A stretch of 50,645 nucleotides of DNA from Prorocentrum cordatum (GCA_963575745.1 CAUYUJ010009446.1:17501-68145); one strand, 5' to 3'; counted from the stretch's first letter, positions 10,341 through 21,524 are shown. A program made the numbers and translations. The notes: generated by a model from the letters alone, not told the origin.

Positions 10341-11476
10341 AGTTGTGCCAACGATACGCAGGATCGATCGTGATAGCTACGTGCGCCGTGTGAGTGTGTG
10401 TGTGGTGTTCGAGTCCAACTGGGCTGAGGCTGCAACGATTTTTCAATGTGTTTCATGTCTTTGCGGGGGAAGGTTTAAATAGGTGTTCTGCATGTCCTTT
10501 GAATTGGATTGCCAAGTCAGAGGCTTCGGTGCCTGGCCTGAGGCGTGCTGCGTCGCTTGGGTGTAGGTGAGCCCGTGAATTCGCTTCGGACCTCTGGACT
10601 GGGGCGCGCCAGTGATCCTCACCGCCTCACGCCCTGCTCCTGGGGCCGCGGCGTCGGGTCGAGACTGGCCATCTCGACCGGGGCGTCCACAGACCGCCGA
10701 GTCGGACAGGAGCTTCTGCGCTACTCCAGGAACGGGCATGTGTGTTCGTCGACCCATGGATGTACAGGCCGCCCGGCCGGGTCGGGGGGCAACGGGTCGG
10801 CTTTGGGGGGGCGAAGTTAATTGAACGGTATATGTGTTCTGCGAGAGAGCCGACGCGGCAAACCCATGCAGTGCGCAGCGGATAGACCTCCCGGCCGCTC
10901 TGTACACTGTGCCCTGGGTGTTCGTGCTTTTCTCCAGTTTCGTGCTGGGCTTTTGTCAGGGCGGGGGGGCATCACTCGACAGTCCCTGGGCCAGGGGCGG
11001 TTGACGTCTCCGGACGTCCCCCCTGGCTTCACACTCGTCGTTAGCGCTGGCGGGGGGGCCTGACCACCGCACGCCCGGCGGAGTGTTCAGGGGCCTAGTT
11101 TCTGTCGGGTGTCTTTTTGCGGACCCTAAGGCATCGACTTTACAAGTCTGTGCCAGTGTACCAGGGACGCCCGCGATGGACAATCTGTTGGGTACATTTG
11201 CTCGGGGTTGTTCTCGGGGTGGAGGGCTCTGACTGGGTCGGTCGCCGTGCTGCGAGCTGTGAGTGCCACCGCTCTCGCTTGGTTGCCAGTGCCGCCTTCG
11301 CCGTCGGGCCACCCGTTGAGCCCAGGTCTGGTCTCGCGACAGGCCTCTTTGGGTGGGGGTCTTCTACCCTGTTGGCATGCGATGCAACCGAGGAGGGGCC
11401 AGGCGCACTGCGATCCGCATGGATGGAGACGTCGTTATGGCGGGGAGCGCGGAAGGTAGGCGCAGTGTGCAATGTG
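10341..11476. other. no gene recognised
   Basis: Low-copy sequence with several overlapping short frames on both strands and no family similarity I can name. Confidence 0.5.
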
Positions 11477-11624
11477 CGTGCGGGCCCGTTGTGCGCGTTG
11501 TGTGCGTGCGTCCCTCTGTGTGCGTAACTAGTGTGCGCGTGGCTCGCTGTGCGTGCGGGCCGTTGTGTGCGTTGTGTGCGTGCGTCCCTTTATGTGCGTA
11601 TAGTGCGCGTGGCTCGCTGTTCAA
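11477..11624. repeat. tandem duplication of ~74 bp
   Basis: The word GTGCGGGCCGTTGTG begins each of two copies. Both end in GTGCGCGTGGCTCGCTGT (11,529 and 11,605). Confidence 0.8.
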
Positions 11625-11654
11625 AGGGTAGTCTCCTCCGTCTGTGGTGCGTGC

Positions 11655-12170
11655 CAGATATTACACGGATGGAGGACGTGCGCCAAGTATTGCATGGATG
11701 GAGGGCATCAGAGCTTCAGGTCGCGTGTGCATCCACATTGAGGAGTATTTCTTAGTGATATGTGAGATTACACGGATGGAGGACGTGCGCCAAGTATTAC
11801 ATGGATGGAGGGCATCAGAGTTTCAGTACGCATGTTTGCCCTGACTGAGGAGTACATCTTAGTGATTTTACACGGATGGAGGTTGCGCGCCAAGTATTAC
11901 ATGGATGGAAGGCACCATGGCTTCAGCGCGCACGTGTACCCAGACGGAGGAGTATTTTTTTATTGATATTGCACGGATGGAGGACGTGCGCCAAGTATTA
12001 CATTGATGGAAATCATCAGGGTATCAGTGCGCATGTGTACCCAGACGGAGGAGTATGTCTTAGTGATACTACACGGATTGAGGACGTGCGCCAAGTATTA
12101 CATGGATGGAGGGCATCAGAGCTTCAGCGCGCATGTGTATCCAGACTGAGGAGTGTTTCTCAGCCTTCCC
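11655..12170. repeat. ~100-bp satellite, five copies
   Basis: CACGGATGGAGGACGTGCGC then CAAGTATTACATGGATGG recurs from 11,664, 11,773, 11,870, 11,971 and 12,071 (spacing 97-109 bp). Each unit also carries GGCATCAGAGCTTCAG and GAGGAGTATTTCTTAGTGAT. Confidence 0.92.
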
Positions 12171-12330
12171 TCACCCTATGTCGAGATTGGCACGCTTCCG
12201 CCTCGCCCCGTCATTTGGACCCTGGGTAATAAAGTGTTTTGGGGTGTCTCTGTGTGGTGCGCTTCGTCTTCTGGTAGGTCGACGAGGGCCGCCGTCCGGA
12301 CGTGCACACCCTCCACGACTACGACTACGA

Positions 12331-12885
12331 CGGGTTCGTTTCCATTGAAGAAACTGCCCCGGTGGACTGCAACCGTTTGAAGACCCTAACGCGTTTCAAC
12401 ACACGTTGACTGTTGCGTCTTGGCGATCCTGAATCGTGCCAAACGAATGTGCCCGTCGCTAAGGCGATCACCACATTTTGACAAGGAGCCGCCCGCAATC
12501 CGTGAAGCTCCTGCAATGGTTTAAAAAGAATGTGTGCGGCGTTCAGGCGAGAACCACAATTTGAACAGGAACCGCCCTCAATGCGTGAAACGCTTGCAGT
12601 TGTCTTAAACGAATGCGCGCGGCGCCAGGGCGAGAGCCACATTTTGAAATTGACCCGCTTTCAATCCGTGAAACGTTCACACTTTGCTTAAACGAATGTG
12701 CGCAGCGCTAGGCCGAGAGCCACATGTTGAACACCAGCCGCCCTCCATCTGTGAAGCTGTTGCCAATGGTTGGGTTTCAGGGTCATCAATGGTGAGGAAG
12801 TTTCTCAGGCGAAACGCTTGGCCCGCCCTGAACATTGGCTTCGGGGTGCGACAGGGACATGTCACTTATAAGGACAAGGATTGCA
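12331..12885 (+). mobile_element. composite GGA-bounded repeat, 5'-truncated copy
   Basis: Starts at the end of module A (GGTTCGTTTCCATTGAAG) and continues through the middle region (GACTGTTGCGTCTTGGCGA). About four ~82-bp core units follow (GAATGTGCGCGGCG, GAGAGCCACATTTTGAA, CCGCCCTCCATC, GTGAAGCTGTTGC). Module B comes last (GGTGAGGAAGTTTCTCAGGC, GAAACGCTTGGCCCGCCCTG, GGGTGCGACAGGGA). It ends in a long GGA tract. Confidence 0.75.
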
Positions 12886-13045
12886 GGAGGAGGGGGAGGA
12901 GGAGGAGGAGGAGGAGGAAGAAAAGGAAGAGGAGGAGGAGGAGGAGGATAAGGAAGAGGAAGGGGACGGTGAGGAGGAGGACGAGGACGAGAACGAGGAC
13001 GAGGACAGGGACGAGGACGAGGACGAGGAGGAGGAGGAGGAGGAG
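12886..13045. repeat. (GGA)n/(GAC)n microsatellite at gap edge
   Basis: Purine-rich GGA and GACGAG repeats run directly into the N gap. Confidence 0.95.
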
Positions 13046-13145
13046 NNNNNNNNNNNNNNNNNNNNNNNNNNNNNNNNNNNNNNNNNNNNNNNNNNNNNNN
13101 NNNNNNNNNNNNNNNNNNNNNNNNNNNNNNNNNNNNNNNNNNNNN
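13046..13145. other. assembly gap of 100 N
   Basis: Exactly 100 unknown bases, probably a fixed-size scaffold spacer. The left edge is GGA and the right edge is CTC, so the repeat strand flips across the gap. Confidence 0.99.
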
Positions 13146-13185
13146 CTCCTCCTCCTCCTCCTCCTCCTCCTCCTCCTCCTTCTCC
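13146..13185. repeat. (CTC)n microsatellite
   Basis: Pyrimidine-strand counterpart of the tract left of the gap. Confidence 0.95.
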
Positions 13186-13928
13186 TCAGTCGGGTCTGGC
13201 TCAGGCCCGCCTGCTGGGCCCGCCGCCCGCCGCCTCCCTTCCCCTCCCCTCGCCCCTCTCCCAAACCTGCTGGCATGGGGCGGCGGCGCCCGCGGCGGCG
13301 CTGATTCCGCCGACGCAGAGCGCAGCGCCCGCCTTCCGCGTGGAGCTGGGCCCGCTGGCGCGTTCGGCACGATAGTCGTCGTGCTGGGCCGCTGGACGCA
13401 GTGCTGCGCCGCCCGCAGCGCCTGCTGGGTGGCGGCCAGGCCACCAGCGCGGCGCGCGGCACCCGCGCAGCACGCCGCTGGACGGCGGCCGCGGTCCCGT
13501 GAGCCCGCAACCTATGGGCGTCATGCGCGTCTCGTGTCGCCTTGGGGACAGACATGGTGCGGCGGATCAAGGTCAAGCACCTCGTGGTGTGCTCGTCCAG
13601 CGCGGGGTGCTGTACTGCGGTGCGCGCCGCGTGCTGCCCGCGCCGACGCTGGCTCGCTAGCGGCGCCTGGCCGGCGCGGCGCTCCAGGACCGCTCGAGAG
13701 GGGGGGCGCCCCCCCTCCCGTCATGTACATAGCGGCCACGGTGGAGCACTTGCTGGTGCTCGTGGAATCGGGTGTCGCCGTCTCGTTCGCCGGGGGTCAC
13801 CCCTGTTCCTGGAGTTCGTCGCGGTGGGCCTCGACGAGCTCGCACGGGCCCTCCGAGGAGGCCCGAGGCCCGCGCGTCGGCGCGCGCGGGCGCCTGCGCG
13901 GCCGAACGCCCGCGCAGAGGCTCGCTGA
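13186..13928. other. GC-rich sequence, no supported gene
   Basis: Very GC-rich. Long Ala/Arg/Pro frames are open on both strands through composition alone. No motif recognised. Confidence 0.5.
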
Positions 13929-14087
13929 TCCTCCTCCTCCTCCTCCTCCTCCTCCTCCTCCTCCTCGTCCTCCTCCTCCTCCTCCTCCCACTCTGGGTTT
14001 TTCGGTTTCTCGGAGAACTCCTGCAGGCTGCTCGCCTCCTCCTCCTCCTTCTCCTCCTCCTCCTCCTCCTAGTCCTCCTCTTCCTCC
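13929..14087. repeat. (CCT)n microsatellite, two blocks
   Basis: CCT runs at 13,929-13,989 and 14,036-14,087 separated by a 45-bp unique spacer. The second block abuts the spliced-leader relic. Confidence 0.95.
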
Positions 14088-14109
14088 TCCGTGGCCATTT
14101 TGGCTCTGG
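14088..14109 (+). other. degenerate spliced-leader relic
   Basis: Matches 19 of 22 positions of the dinoflagellate spliced leader, including the uninterrupted core GCCATTTTGGCTC. The mismatches are positions 6, 20 and 21. An SL RNA gene would have GT directly after the leader; here it is CC. A relic of a trans-spliced, reverse-transcribed mRNA is therefore more likely. The first three bases could belong to the preceding CCT tract. Confidence 0.55.
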
Positions 14110-14176
14110 CCTGCCTTGGACGCCAGGCGGGCGGCAGCGTTGGGTCTCTGCCGCGGCGGCGATTGTTCCCCAGGGG

Positions 14177-14662
14177 ATGGCTGCGGGCGAGAGCGGGGCA
14201 GCCGACGCGGCGGCGGAACTCCCCGAGACTGCAGCGGCTGCGACGTCGCCGTGGCCGACGCGGCGCGCCGGGCATGCCGCTGCCCGCGGGGCTGCGGCTG
14301 GACGCTTTGGGGCGGCGCTGCGGCGGGCCCTCGACCTCGAGGCGCTCGCGTAGGGTCTGCAAGCCGACTTGCGACACGCGGCGGCGGCGGGCGAGGCCGC
14401 AACCCTTGATGCCTCCTGTGCCGCCTCGGCCCACGCGCGCGGCGGAGCCGAGGCTGATGGAGTGGGGGCCGCCGGCGGTGCTCCCGATCCGACGGCCGTG
14501 GCGGCTGAGCTCGTGCGGCGCTCGGCGATCGTCGCGCCCGTGCTGAAGGCTGGCATCGGCGGCGCGGATGCGAGCGCCATCGAGGTGGGGAGGCGCAACG
14601 TGGTCTCCCACCACCCCACCCTTCCCGCCGCGGTCGCGCGCGCGCGCGCTGCCTCACCGTGA
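14177..14662 (+). pseudogene. Ala-rich frame downstream of spliced-leader relic
   Basis: An ATG (MAAGESGAADAAAELPE) lies 67 nt after the leader relic, a plausible 5' UTR length. The frame stays open to a TAG at 14,351, then continues in the same frame for about 100 more codons to a stop at 14,660 (motifs PTAVAAELVRRSA, VLKAGIGGADASAIEVGRR). The protein would be about 160 residues, Ala-rich, of no family I know. It fits a retroposed mRNA copy with one nonsense codon. An open Ala-rich frame on the minus strand spans the same DNA, so strand assignment rests mainly on the leader. Confidence 0.35.
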
Positions 14663-14664
14663 GT

Positions 14665-14913
14665 TCAATCGACTTCAGCGTGAGGCGCGGCGCGCAACCA
14701 TGCGGTGGAGGCGCAGCACGTGGCCTTCGCTGCATCGGCAGCCACTCGGCGTTCGACGCGGGGCCTTCCGCCCGGGATGAGCATCTTCGCCAGGACGCCC
14801 TTGAAGGTCATCATCGTCTGAATCAGCGCCACCTGCGCGCGCGCTAGCTCCAGCGGGATGGGCCGACGCTCCTTCTGCAGCACCAGGAGCAGGGTGGCCA
14901 CTATCCCGCTCAT
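14665..14913 (-). pseudogene. hypothetical coding fragment
   Basis: An 82-residue minus-strand frame whose first half is protein-like: a hydrophobic stretch (MSGIVATLLLVLQKERRP) and an amphipathic helix (LARAQVALIQTMMTFKGVLA), then basic low-complexity sequence. No family recognised. It faces the plus-strand frame ending at 14,662. Confidence 0.25.
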
Positions 14914-15129
14914 CCTGTTCAGCGCCGCGTTTAAGGCCGGCAGGGACGGAGTCGGACAGGTCGGTGCCGCTCCTGCCGACCATCTCGGCCCACCAGCGCG
15001 CCCCGCTCGGAACCGGTGGCGGCTGCCTGCCCGCGCGGCGCCGCAGGCACCCCGGGCGGCGGTGCGGGGGCGTCGCAGCGCGCTGCACCTGCAGAGGGCG
15101 GGGTGCTACGCGCAGCGCGGCCGCGCCTC

Positions 15130-15412
15130 GCCGCCACTGGTGTCAGAGCTGATCGCCGACGGCGTGGGCGACACGAAGGGCGACGAGGTGCTGACCCCAA
15201 GATGGCCTCCGCGATGCCGCCTCCGACGACCCGTTCAACGAGCGCGCGGTCGTCGGCGAGAGGCGGCGCCTCGTGGTGCTGCATTGGCACATGTACCGGA
15301 CCTGGACATCGCCGACCGCGAGCGGTATGAGGCTCAGGTCGCCAACATGGCCGGGGAGCTGGAGCAGACGAAGGCGGCCAAGCGGGCTCACCTCGCCGCG
15401 AAGGCCAGGTAG
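15130..15412 (+). pseudogene. broken coding-like fragment, unrecognised
   Basis: Three plus-strand pieces in successive frames look protein-like: SELIADGVGDTKGDEVLTP, then DDPFNERAVVGERRRLVVLH, then DLDIADRERYEAQVANMAGE leading into KAAKRAHLAAKAR. The last piece suggests a charged helix or coiled coil. The frame changes imply decay or sequence error. No function proposed. Confidence 0.3.
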
Positions 15413-16012
15413 TCCAGGGCGGCGACGCGCGGGAGGTGAGCGCAGGGGCGGGCCGTCGCTCTGTCTGTTGGGTCTGCCTCGAAATCTTGTGCGGCGCCCC
15501 GCGGCGTGGGTTTGGGGGGCCGCCGCGTTCCCCCGTCGGGGTGTGGGGGCGGCCGCTGGCGGCTGCTGGGGGTGCCCGCTTTTGTCCCCGCGGGGGTTGG
15601 CCAGGGTCGGACAGATGCCTGTCTGGGTTGCTTCGGGGTCCTTCTCTTGTCGCCGCGGCGTCGGCGTGGCGTGCTCGCGGCGGCGCGGGGCCCAACTGAC
15701 GTCTGGGGCCCTGGCGGTCGTCTGCGTGCAGACGGTCTCCAGGGCTTCTTTGATGATGCTCCATCCTGATGTTGCTCCATCCCTCCTCCTCCATCCCTCC
15801 TCCTCCTCCTCCTCCTCCTCCTCCTACAAATACTCAATCTGAATACTACTGTACTCTCCTCTCTCCCCTGAGTCTGCGGCGGAATCTGTTTCGGAGTGTT
15901 CGCCCCCCTCCTCGCGTATTGTTTTTCCACGCAGGATGTCGGCGTGTTGGGTTTTCGTGTTTTGTGTTGTTTCTGTTGTCACTCTCGCGGGAGCGCTGGC
16001 CTCATTTTCGGG
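15413..16012. other. no gene recognised; (CCT)n at 15,779-15,828
   Basis: GC-rich sequence, a 50-bp CCT tract and low-copy DNA. Confidence 0.5.
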
Positions 16013-16170
16013 CTTCCGCTCGTTCCGAATCGTGCTCCCGCTGCAGCGTTGGCTGCATTTCCGCGCTTCCGCTCGTTCCGAATCGTGCTCCCGCTGCAGC
16101 GCTGGCTTCATTTCCGCGCTTCCGCTCGTTCCGAATCGTGCCTCCGCTGCAGCGCTGGCGTCATGATTTC
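16013..16170. repeat. 53-bp tandem repeat, three copies
   Basis: CTTCCGCTCGTTCCGAATCG recurs at 16,013, 16,066 and 16,119, each followed by CTGCAGCG and TTTCCGCG. Downstream (16,165-16,395) the words ATGCTACG and GCCATG recur irregularly. Confidence 0.92.
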
Positions 16171-17235
16171 CAGTGCCATGCCACGGCATGATTCTCGGTC
16201 CTACCATAATGGCACCAACATCTAAACAATGGCTTCCCGAAGAAACCATCGGGAGTGATTAAACATTCGGTGCCGAGTCGTTGATTTCTGGGGCCGCAGA
16301 AGCCCTCCCCCATTTTGGGGCGTTGCACGCCATGCTACGTCATGCTACGAGTCAATCTTCAACGCCATGTTATGCGATGCCATGCTACGACATCCGATTG
16401 TGCGAATAGAGAGGAGATCTACGCCACGAGCGCACCCAGCGTGTTTCCTCACACTCTTTCTCCTCCTCTTTCCCTCCTCCTCTTCCTCCGCCTCCTCTCC
16501 TCCTCCTCCTCCTCCTCCTCCTCCTTCTTTTTTCCCTCCTCCTCCTCCGCGTTCTATGACGAGCTTGTGTCGCGCTTCTGCGGCGGCAATTTTGGGAGCC
16601 GAGGAGACGAGCGCGTCGTCGGCCCATTGCGCATCGCCAGGGCCGCCGCGGCGAGACGCTGGGCAAACACTCCCGACCGCAATCGCCCAGAGCGGCAGGG
16701 CACGAACGCAGGGCGACCGCAGGGGCGCGGCAGGGCGGGCGGGCCCTCCAGGCGCGCGCGCGCCAGCCTCCCGCCGCTCCGCCCGAAGAGTGGGAGGGCA
16801 GGAAACCGCCGACGAGGCAATGGCAAAAGGGAGCGGCGGAGGCCAAGTGGCCCTGATCGGCACCCCCCAAACACAAATATGTTTAGATATGTGTGTTTAC
16901 ATGTATGTATGTACGTATGTTTGTACGTTTGTATGTACATCTACAGATGTATATACACACATATAACTCAAACTATACGCGCATCGGCCACGCAAGGGCA
17001 ACACGGACGCCCAGAAGTCTTACAGTATAAGCTCCGTGGCGGGTGTTTTCTGTTCATGCCGTCGGGGAGACGGTACATTTTTAATCCTGCGGTGCTGTAT
17101 GATCTCATCGGGCGCACGCTTCCAAGGAGGACACATCGTCAGAATGAGAGGGCAAATCGGTCTTACACTGTCCCCAGGTGCGTGGCTTAAGTGGGTTCCC
17201 GCTGTGCGGATTCTTGTTGTTTTGTTGTGTTATCG
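16171..17235. other. no gene recognised; (CCT)n and TATG-rich tracts
   Basis: Contains a CCT tract (16,490-16,552), GC-rich sequence (16,560-16,860) and an ATGT-rich stretch (16,875-16,975) similar in texture to 44,345-44,640. Confidence 0.5.
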
Positions 17236-17636
17236 TCGTCCCACTCGCGACCCACCCCGCGACCCACCCACGACCCACTCCGCGACCCACCCCCGACGCA
17301 CCCCGCGACCCACCCGCGACCCACCCCGCGAGCCACCCGCGACCCACCATCGACCCACTTGCGACCCACCCGGCGACCAACCTGTAACCCACCGGGCGAC
17401 CCACACATGACCCACCCGTGACCCATTTGCGACCCACCCGGCGACCCACCCCGCGACCCACCCCGCGACCCACCTTGCGACCCACCCGCAACCCACCCCG
17501 CGACCTCACACGCGACCCACCCCGCGACCCACCCCGCGACCCACCTTGCGACCCACCCGCAACCCACCCCGCGACCTCACACGCGACCCACCCCGCGACC
17601 CACCCCGCGACCCACCCGCGACCCACCCGCGACCAG
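17236..17636. repeat. CGACCCACCCG minisatellite
   Basis: About 35 imperfect 11-bp units (CGACCCACCCC/CGACCCACCCG). A higher-order segment containing CCTTGCGACCCACCCGCAAC and ending GACCTCACACGCGACC is repeated 71 bp apart (17,474 and 17,545). It passes directly into a GGA tract. Confidence 0.95.
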
Positions 17637-17835
17637 AGGAGGAGGAGGAGGAGGAGGAGGAGGAGGAGGAGGAGGAGGAGGAGGAGGAGGAGGAGGAGGA
17701 GGAGAGGAGGATGGGACGAAGAGGAGGAGGAGGAGGAGGAGGAGGAGGAGGAGGAGGCAGGAGGCAGGAGGCAGGAGGAGAGGAGGAGAAGGAGGAGGAG
17801 GAGGAGGAGGAGGAGGAGGAGGAGGAGGAGGAGGA
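17637..17835. repeat. (GGA)n microsatellite
   Basis: Near-perfect GGA repeat with short interruptions, including three AGGCAGG units near 17,757. A Glu-rich open frame across it is a composition artefact. Confidence 0.95.
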
Positions 17836-19104
17836 TGGGGAGCAAACGGAAACAAGCGAGAAGGCCGAGGATCCGGTGAAGGCGAGTGCCAGGAAGTCCG
17901 CCGCCTCGACGGCCGAGTCGGCCGCGCCCGCCACCCATTCTTATCCGTAATTGTGGGGTGCTAGGTACTAGTATGTCCTTCCGCGTCCCACCTGAGGCGG
18001 TATGCTCGCAGGCTCCGATGCCAGGCGCCAGAGGTTCGCCAAAACACAGACCAGCATGGCTTGATGTGCAGCAGGCTGTGCCTCGCGGTGCGGGCCTCGC
18101 GGCGCTCAAGGTCACAGGGCGTCGCCCTGGCGTCGTGCGGATGGCTGGGGCTTAGCGTCGCCCGCGTAGTATTCGATGACGTCGACGTCGTTGATGATGA
18201 GACGACGAGATCGACAGCGATGGCGACGACGAGGACGCCGTCGTCATCGTCGACGTCGCCGCCCGCGGCCGCCGCCTGCGTGGCGCCTTCGCTGGGGCCT
18301 CAAAAGGTCACCCCTCTCGCCGCGGACCCCCCCCAGCCTGCGCAGGTCGCCCCTCGCAGAGGTCGGGAGCCTCGAGACTTGAGACTGGAGCCTTGAGACT
18401 GCCTCACTGGCCCAGGCCAGCAGCAGCCCGACGAGGCATCCTGGGCGGGGGGGGAGGGGGCCCGAAGTCTGCTGCGTGCAGCTGGCTTCGGCCCCGCCGC
18501 CGGGCACCTTCCTCGATGCATCGGCGCCGGGAGGCGCCCGGAACAGCAGCTGCGCGAGCCGAGTCGCTGGCCCCCCTCGCTCGTTGTTGGCCCTCCCGGT
18601 CGTCCGACCCGAGCACCGCACGGGGCGAGGGCGCCCGTCATGCGCGGCTCGTCCTTCCCCGGGGGAAGGCGAGGGTGGGCTGCTCCCGGCGTGGAAGCGC
18701 GAGGCCAGGACGAGGGTGCCTCGCGTGGGCCGGTGCCCCGCCCCCCCCCTCTCGGGCCTCCTCTGGTGTTCTCGAGCGGCTCCCGTGGAGCACGCGGTTT
18801 TGGCGTTTGTGCAGGTGTTCGCCAGCATGCGTGCAACCGCGGTACTCCCCTGAACGGACTGCGCGCGATACTTCCTCATGACCCTGGATCCCCTCCCTCC
18901 CTGCCTCCCTCCCCCCTCTCCCTCCACCCCTCATCTCCCCCTTCCCCCTCTCGAGGAGTGGAGGCGGTGGAGGCGGACTCCCGCTTCGCGCGCGCGCCCC
19001 TCGCCTGTAGAGCGCGAGGTGGCCAGGTCGGCCGTGGAGTTCCTCGTGCAGCACGAGACCCTGGCCGATGCGGCGCCCAGGCGCGGGTCGGGTAGGGCGT
19101 GCTT
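17836..19104. other. GC-rich sequence, no supported gene
   Basis: A GAC/GTC-rich patch at 18,170-18,260 and overlapping Ala/Arg/Pro frames on both strands. No motif recognised. Confidence 0.45.
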
Positions 19105-19375
19105 GGGGCGCGCCCCAGGAACGCCCAAAGACCTCTGTCGTCGATCCTCGATCCTCCTCCATGTCCATCCTCGATCCCTCCCCCTCCTCCTCCTCGATCC
19201 TCGATCCTCCTCCACGGTCCTCGATCCTCCTCCACGATCCTCCTCGATCCCTCCCTCCTCCTCCTCGATCCTCCTCCACGATCCTCATCCCCTGGGTCTG
19301 CGCACGACGTGCGAAACGACCGACCCGCTCGAGCCAAATCCGCTGGAGACGGCGGGGACGTCCGAGGGTTCGGCT
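19105..19375. repeat. dispersed repeat with CGATCCTCCTCCA units
   Basis: Begins with CCAAAGACCTCTGTCGTCGA and a run of CGATCCTCCTCCA units. It ends with CTGCGCACGACGTGCGAAAC, then CGAGCCAAATCCGCTGGAGA. The start module recurs near 21,805-21,865 and 22,815-22,880 (AGTCCCAAAAGCCTCTGTCG type). The end module recurs near 27,565 (GCGCACGACCTGCGGAGTG, ATCCACTGGAGACGG). Confidence 0.6.
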
Positions 19376-20649
19376 GCGGTAGGGGCGCATGGCCCGAACG
19401 GGAGTGAACCGCGCGCTGCCGGGGGCGCTGGCCGTCGACGTGTTCGACTATCGCGGAAGAGAAGATTCGACCAGGCGCAAGAGTGACTTTTCGCTGGAGT
19501 GGCCTTTGGTGCGGGCACAGATGGGCCCCCAGATGGCCGAAAGAGAAGCGGTAGCAGCTGCTTGCGCGCTTGTTTTTGCCCCCCCCGGTCCCAAAAAGCC
19601 GCGCACCAAAGGTCATTCTTACCCAGGGTCCCTCTTGCGTGTAGCCGAAAGATTCAGATTCGGACCAAGGGGTCCTTTGCAAAAGGGGACTCAAACATGT
19701 ACGTAAGAGTTCGTGCAATCGTTCGTGCTGTATCGTGCTGGATGCGGACAATAATGCGTTGCTTTTGGCATCGTTGGTCCGTAAGAGAGGCCACGCGCCA
19801 TGTGCCACTGGATGAAGTACTGCAAATTTGCTTGCGACCCCATTACGAAAGACCCCCTTTGCCCGGAACCAAGAAACTGAGGGGCCTTCCCTCCTCGTTT
19901 TTTTGCGTTTTGCCTTCTTCGTTGCCATCTTCCACTTCTATCCGTGCAGGTCTTGCTTGCTGAGGGCCCCTTCCCATCAGTTGGGGAGCTGACAGTTTTC
20001 TTAATCCGAGCTGCACCTCGTTGCCTTTCGCCCTCTGTCTCCTCCCGGGGGGGAAACCAAAACCTAGATGGGCCCGGGGAGACACACGTAAATCGACACC
20101 AACTCCTGAAGATTCCCCATATTCGTGCACATCGCGGGGGTTGTCCTCTTCCCCTCCATTTCCAACCCTGAAGGGAAATCGGCGTATGTTTGTGTTTGTG
20201 ATTGTATTCCCCGTTGAGAAACGGCTGAGGCGGAAGAAAACCTTCCGCGGAGGCCCGCACGGATTTCTCGGATCCGTCCCCTTGGCCGTGCCTCCGGCGC
20301 CGCCGCCGGCGTGCTCCGCACGCGCCAGGGAGGGGGTCCAGCGTCGGCCCAAGAAGTCCGCGCGGACCTCCGGAAGTTCACAGGACTGCGCCGACGCTCT
20401 CATCCGGGGCGGACAGCCCACGCGGAGAGCACTGCGTGCTCCCAGGGCCGCCAATCGTCTGTGCATTCGACGAGGCTCCTGGCGGGATGCGTGTAATAGC
20501 CCGCCCCCCAGGTTGGGCCATCCGCCCATTTCCCCGCGCCCCCTCCTGCGAACGGTGATGACGCGACAGGTTCACTGCAGGGGCTCGCCTGTGGCTGTGG
20601 TGGCCGAGCTCGGGCGGCGTTTCCCTGGCCTGCCTGGTGGATCGGCGTT
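19376..20649. other. no gene recognised; dispersed repeat at 20,410-20,490
   Basis: Mostly low-copy. The segment CTGCGTGCTCCCAGGGCCGCC (first part, 20,430) with GTGCATTCGACGAGGCTCCTG (first part, 20,459) resembles 27,665-27,725 (CTGCGTGCTTCCAGGGGCGC, GATGCATTTGGCGAGGCTCC). Confidence 0.4.
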
Positions 20650-20682
20650 CGAGTCGTCGTCGTCGTCGTGGTCGTCGTCGTG

Positions 20683-20741
<59 letters not shown>

Positions 20742-20927
20742 GGCGGTCGTCGTGGTCGTGGTCGTGGTCCTGGTGGTTGTCGTGGTGGTGGTCGTGGTGG
20801 TGGTCGTGGTGGTGGTCGTGGTCGTGTTCGTGGTGTTGGTCGTGATCTTGGTCGTCGTCGTCGTCGTGGTTGTAGTGGTGGTCATAATCGTAGTCGTGGT
20901 CGTGGTGATCGTGGTCGTGGTCGTAGA

Positions 20928-20960
<33 letters not shown>

Positions 20961-21075
20961 CGTCGTGGTGGTGGTCGTCGTCGTCGTGTTCGTGGTCGTG
21001 GTCGTGGTCGTGGTCGTGTTCGTGGTCGTGTCCGAGGTCGTGGTAGTCGTGATCGTCGTTGTCTTCACCGTCTTC
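20650..21075. repeat. (GTC)n/(GGTCGT)n microsatellite
   Basis: Imperfect CGTCGT then GGTCGTGGT repeats, about 425 bp, with very little A on the plus strand. Confidence 0.96.
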
Positions 21076-21519
21076 GTCGGCATCGGGGTCGACCAGAGGC
21101 CGTGACGTACATCCAGGAAAAAAAGCGGCATAGACATTGATTTTCGAGGGTTCGCGCGGATCTCTTGGATTAGCGCTCGGGCGGGCGGCATTCCTGGTCT
21201 TCTGTTCCACGCTTGGATGGCCAGAAGTCCCAAAACGGTGCGTTGGCCAGAGGGTGAGTCGGTGGGGATCCGGGGTGGCTGCGCGAGTTTGGGGACTCGG
21301 GTCGTTCTCCGAGGATGTCTCGGGCGACCAGGGCCTCCAATGTCCCAAAATGATGCGGTGACGGGCCGTGCGGTGAGGTCTTTTGGGGATTCCGAGTTCA
21401 TTGCGCGGTCCGTCACCAGGCGGTCCAACTTGGCATTCCCAAGATGGGACGCCAGCCGCGCTGTGGTGCGCCGTGGTCGTGTTCTCTCTTCTCCCTCGGA
21501 AGCTGACAATGCCTACCTC
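21076..21519. other. no gene recognised
   Basis: Low-copy sequence between the GTC tract and the inverted-repeat element. Confidence 0.5.
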
Positions 21520-21524
21520 CCCAG

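Noticed and set aside
10345-10420. GTTCGAGTC resembling a tRNA B box with an A-box-like word upstream
   Set aside because: T-arm and acceptor stems do not pair, so no cloverleaf forms.
11655-12170. Regularly spaced repeats suggestive of a CRISPR array
   Set aside because: Repeated unit is the full ~100 bp with no unique spacers, in a eukaryotic context. It is an ordinary satellite.
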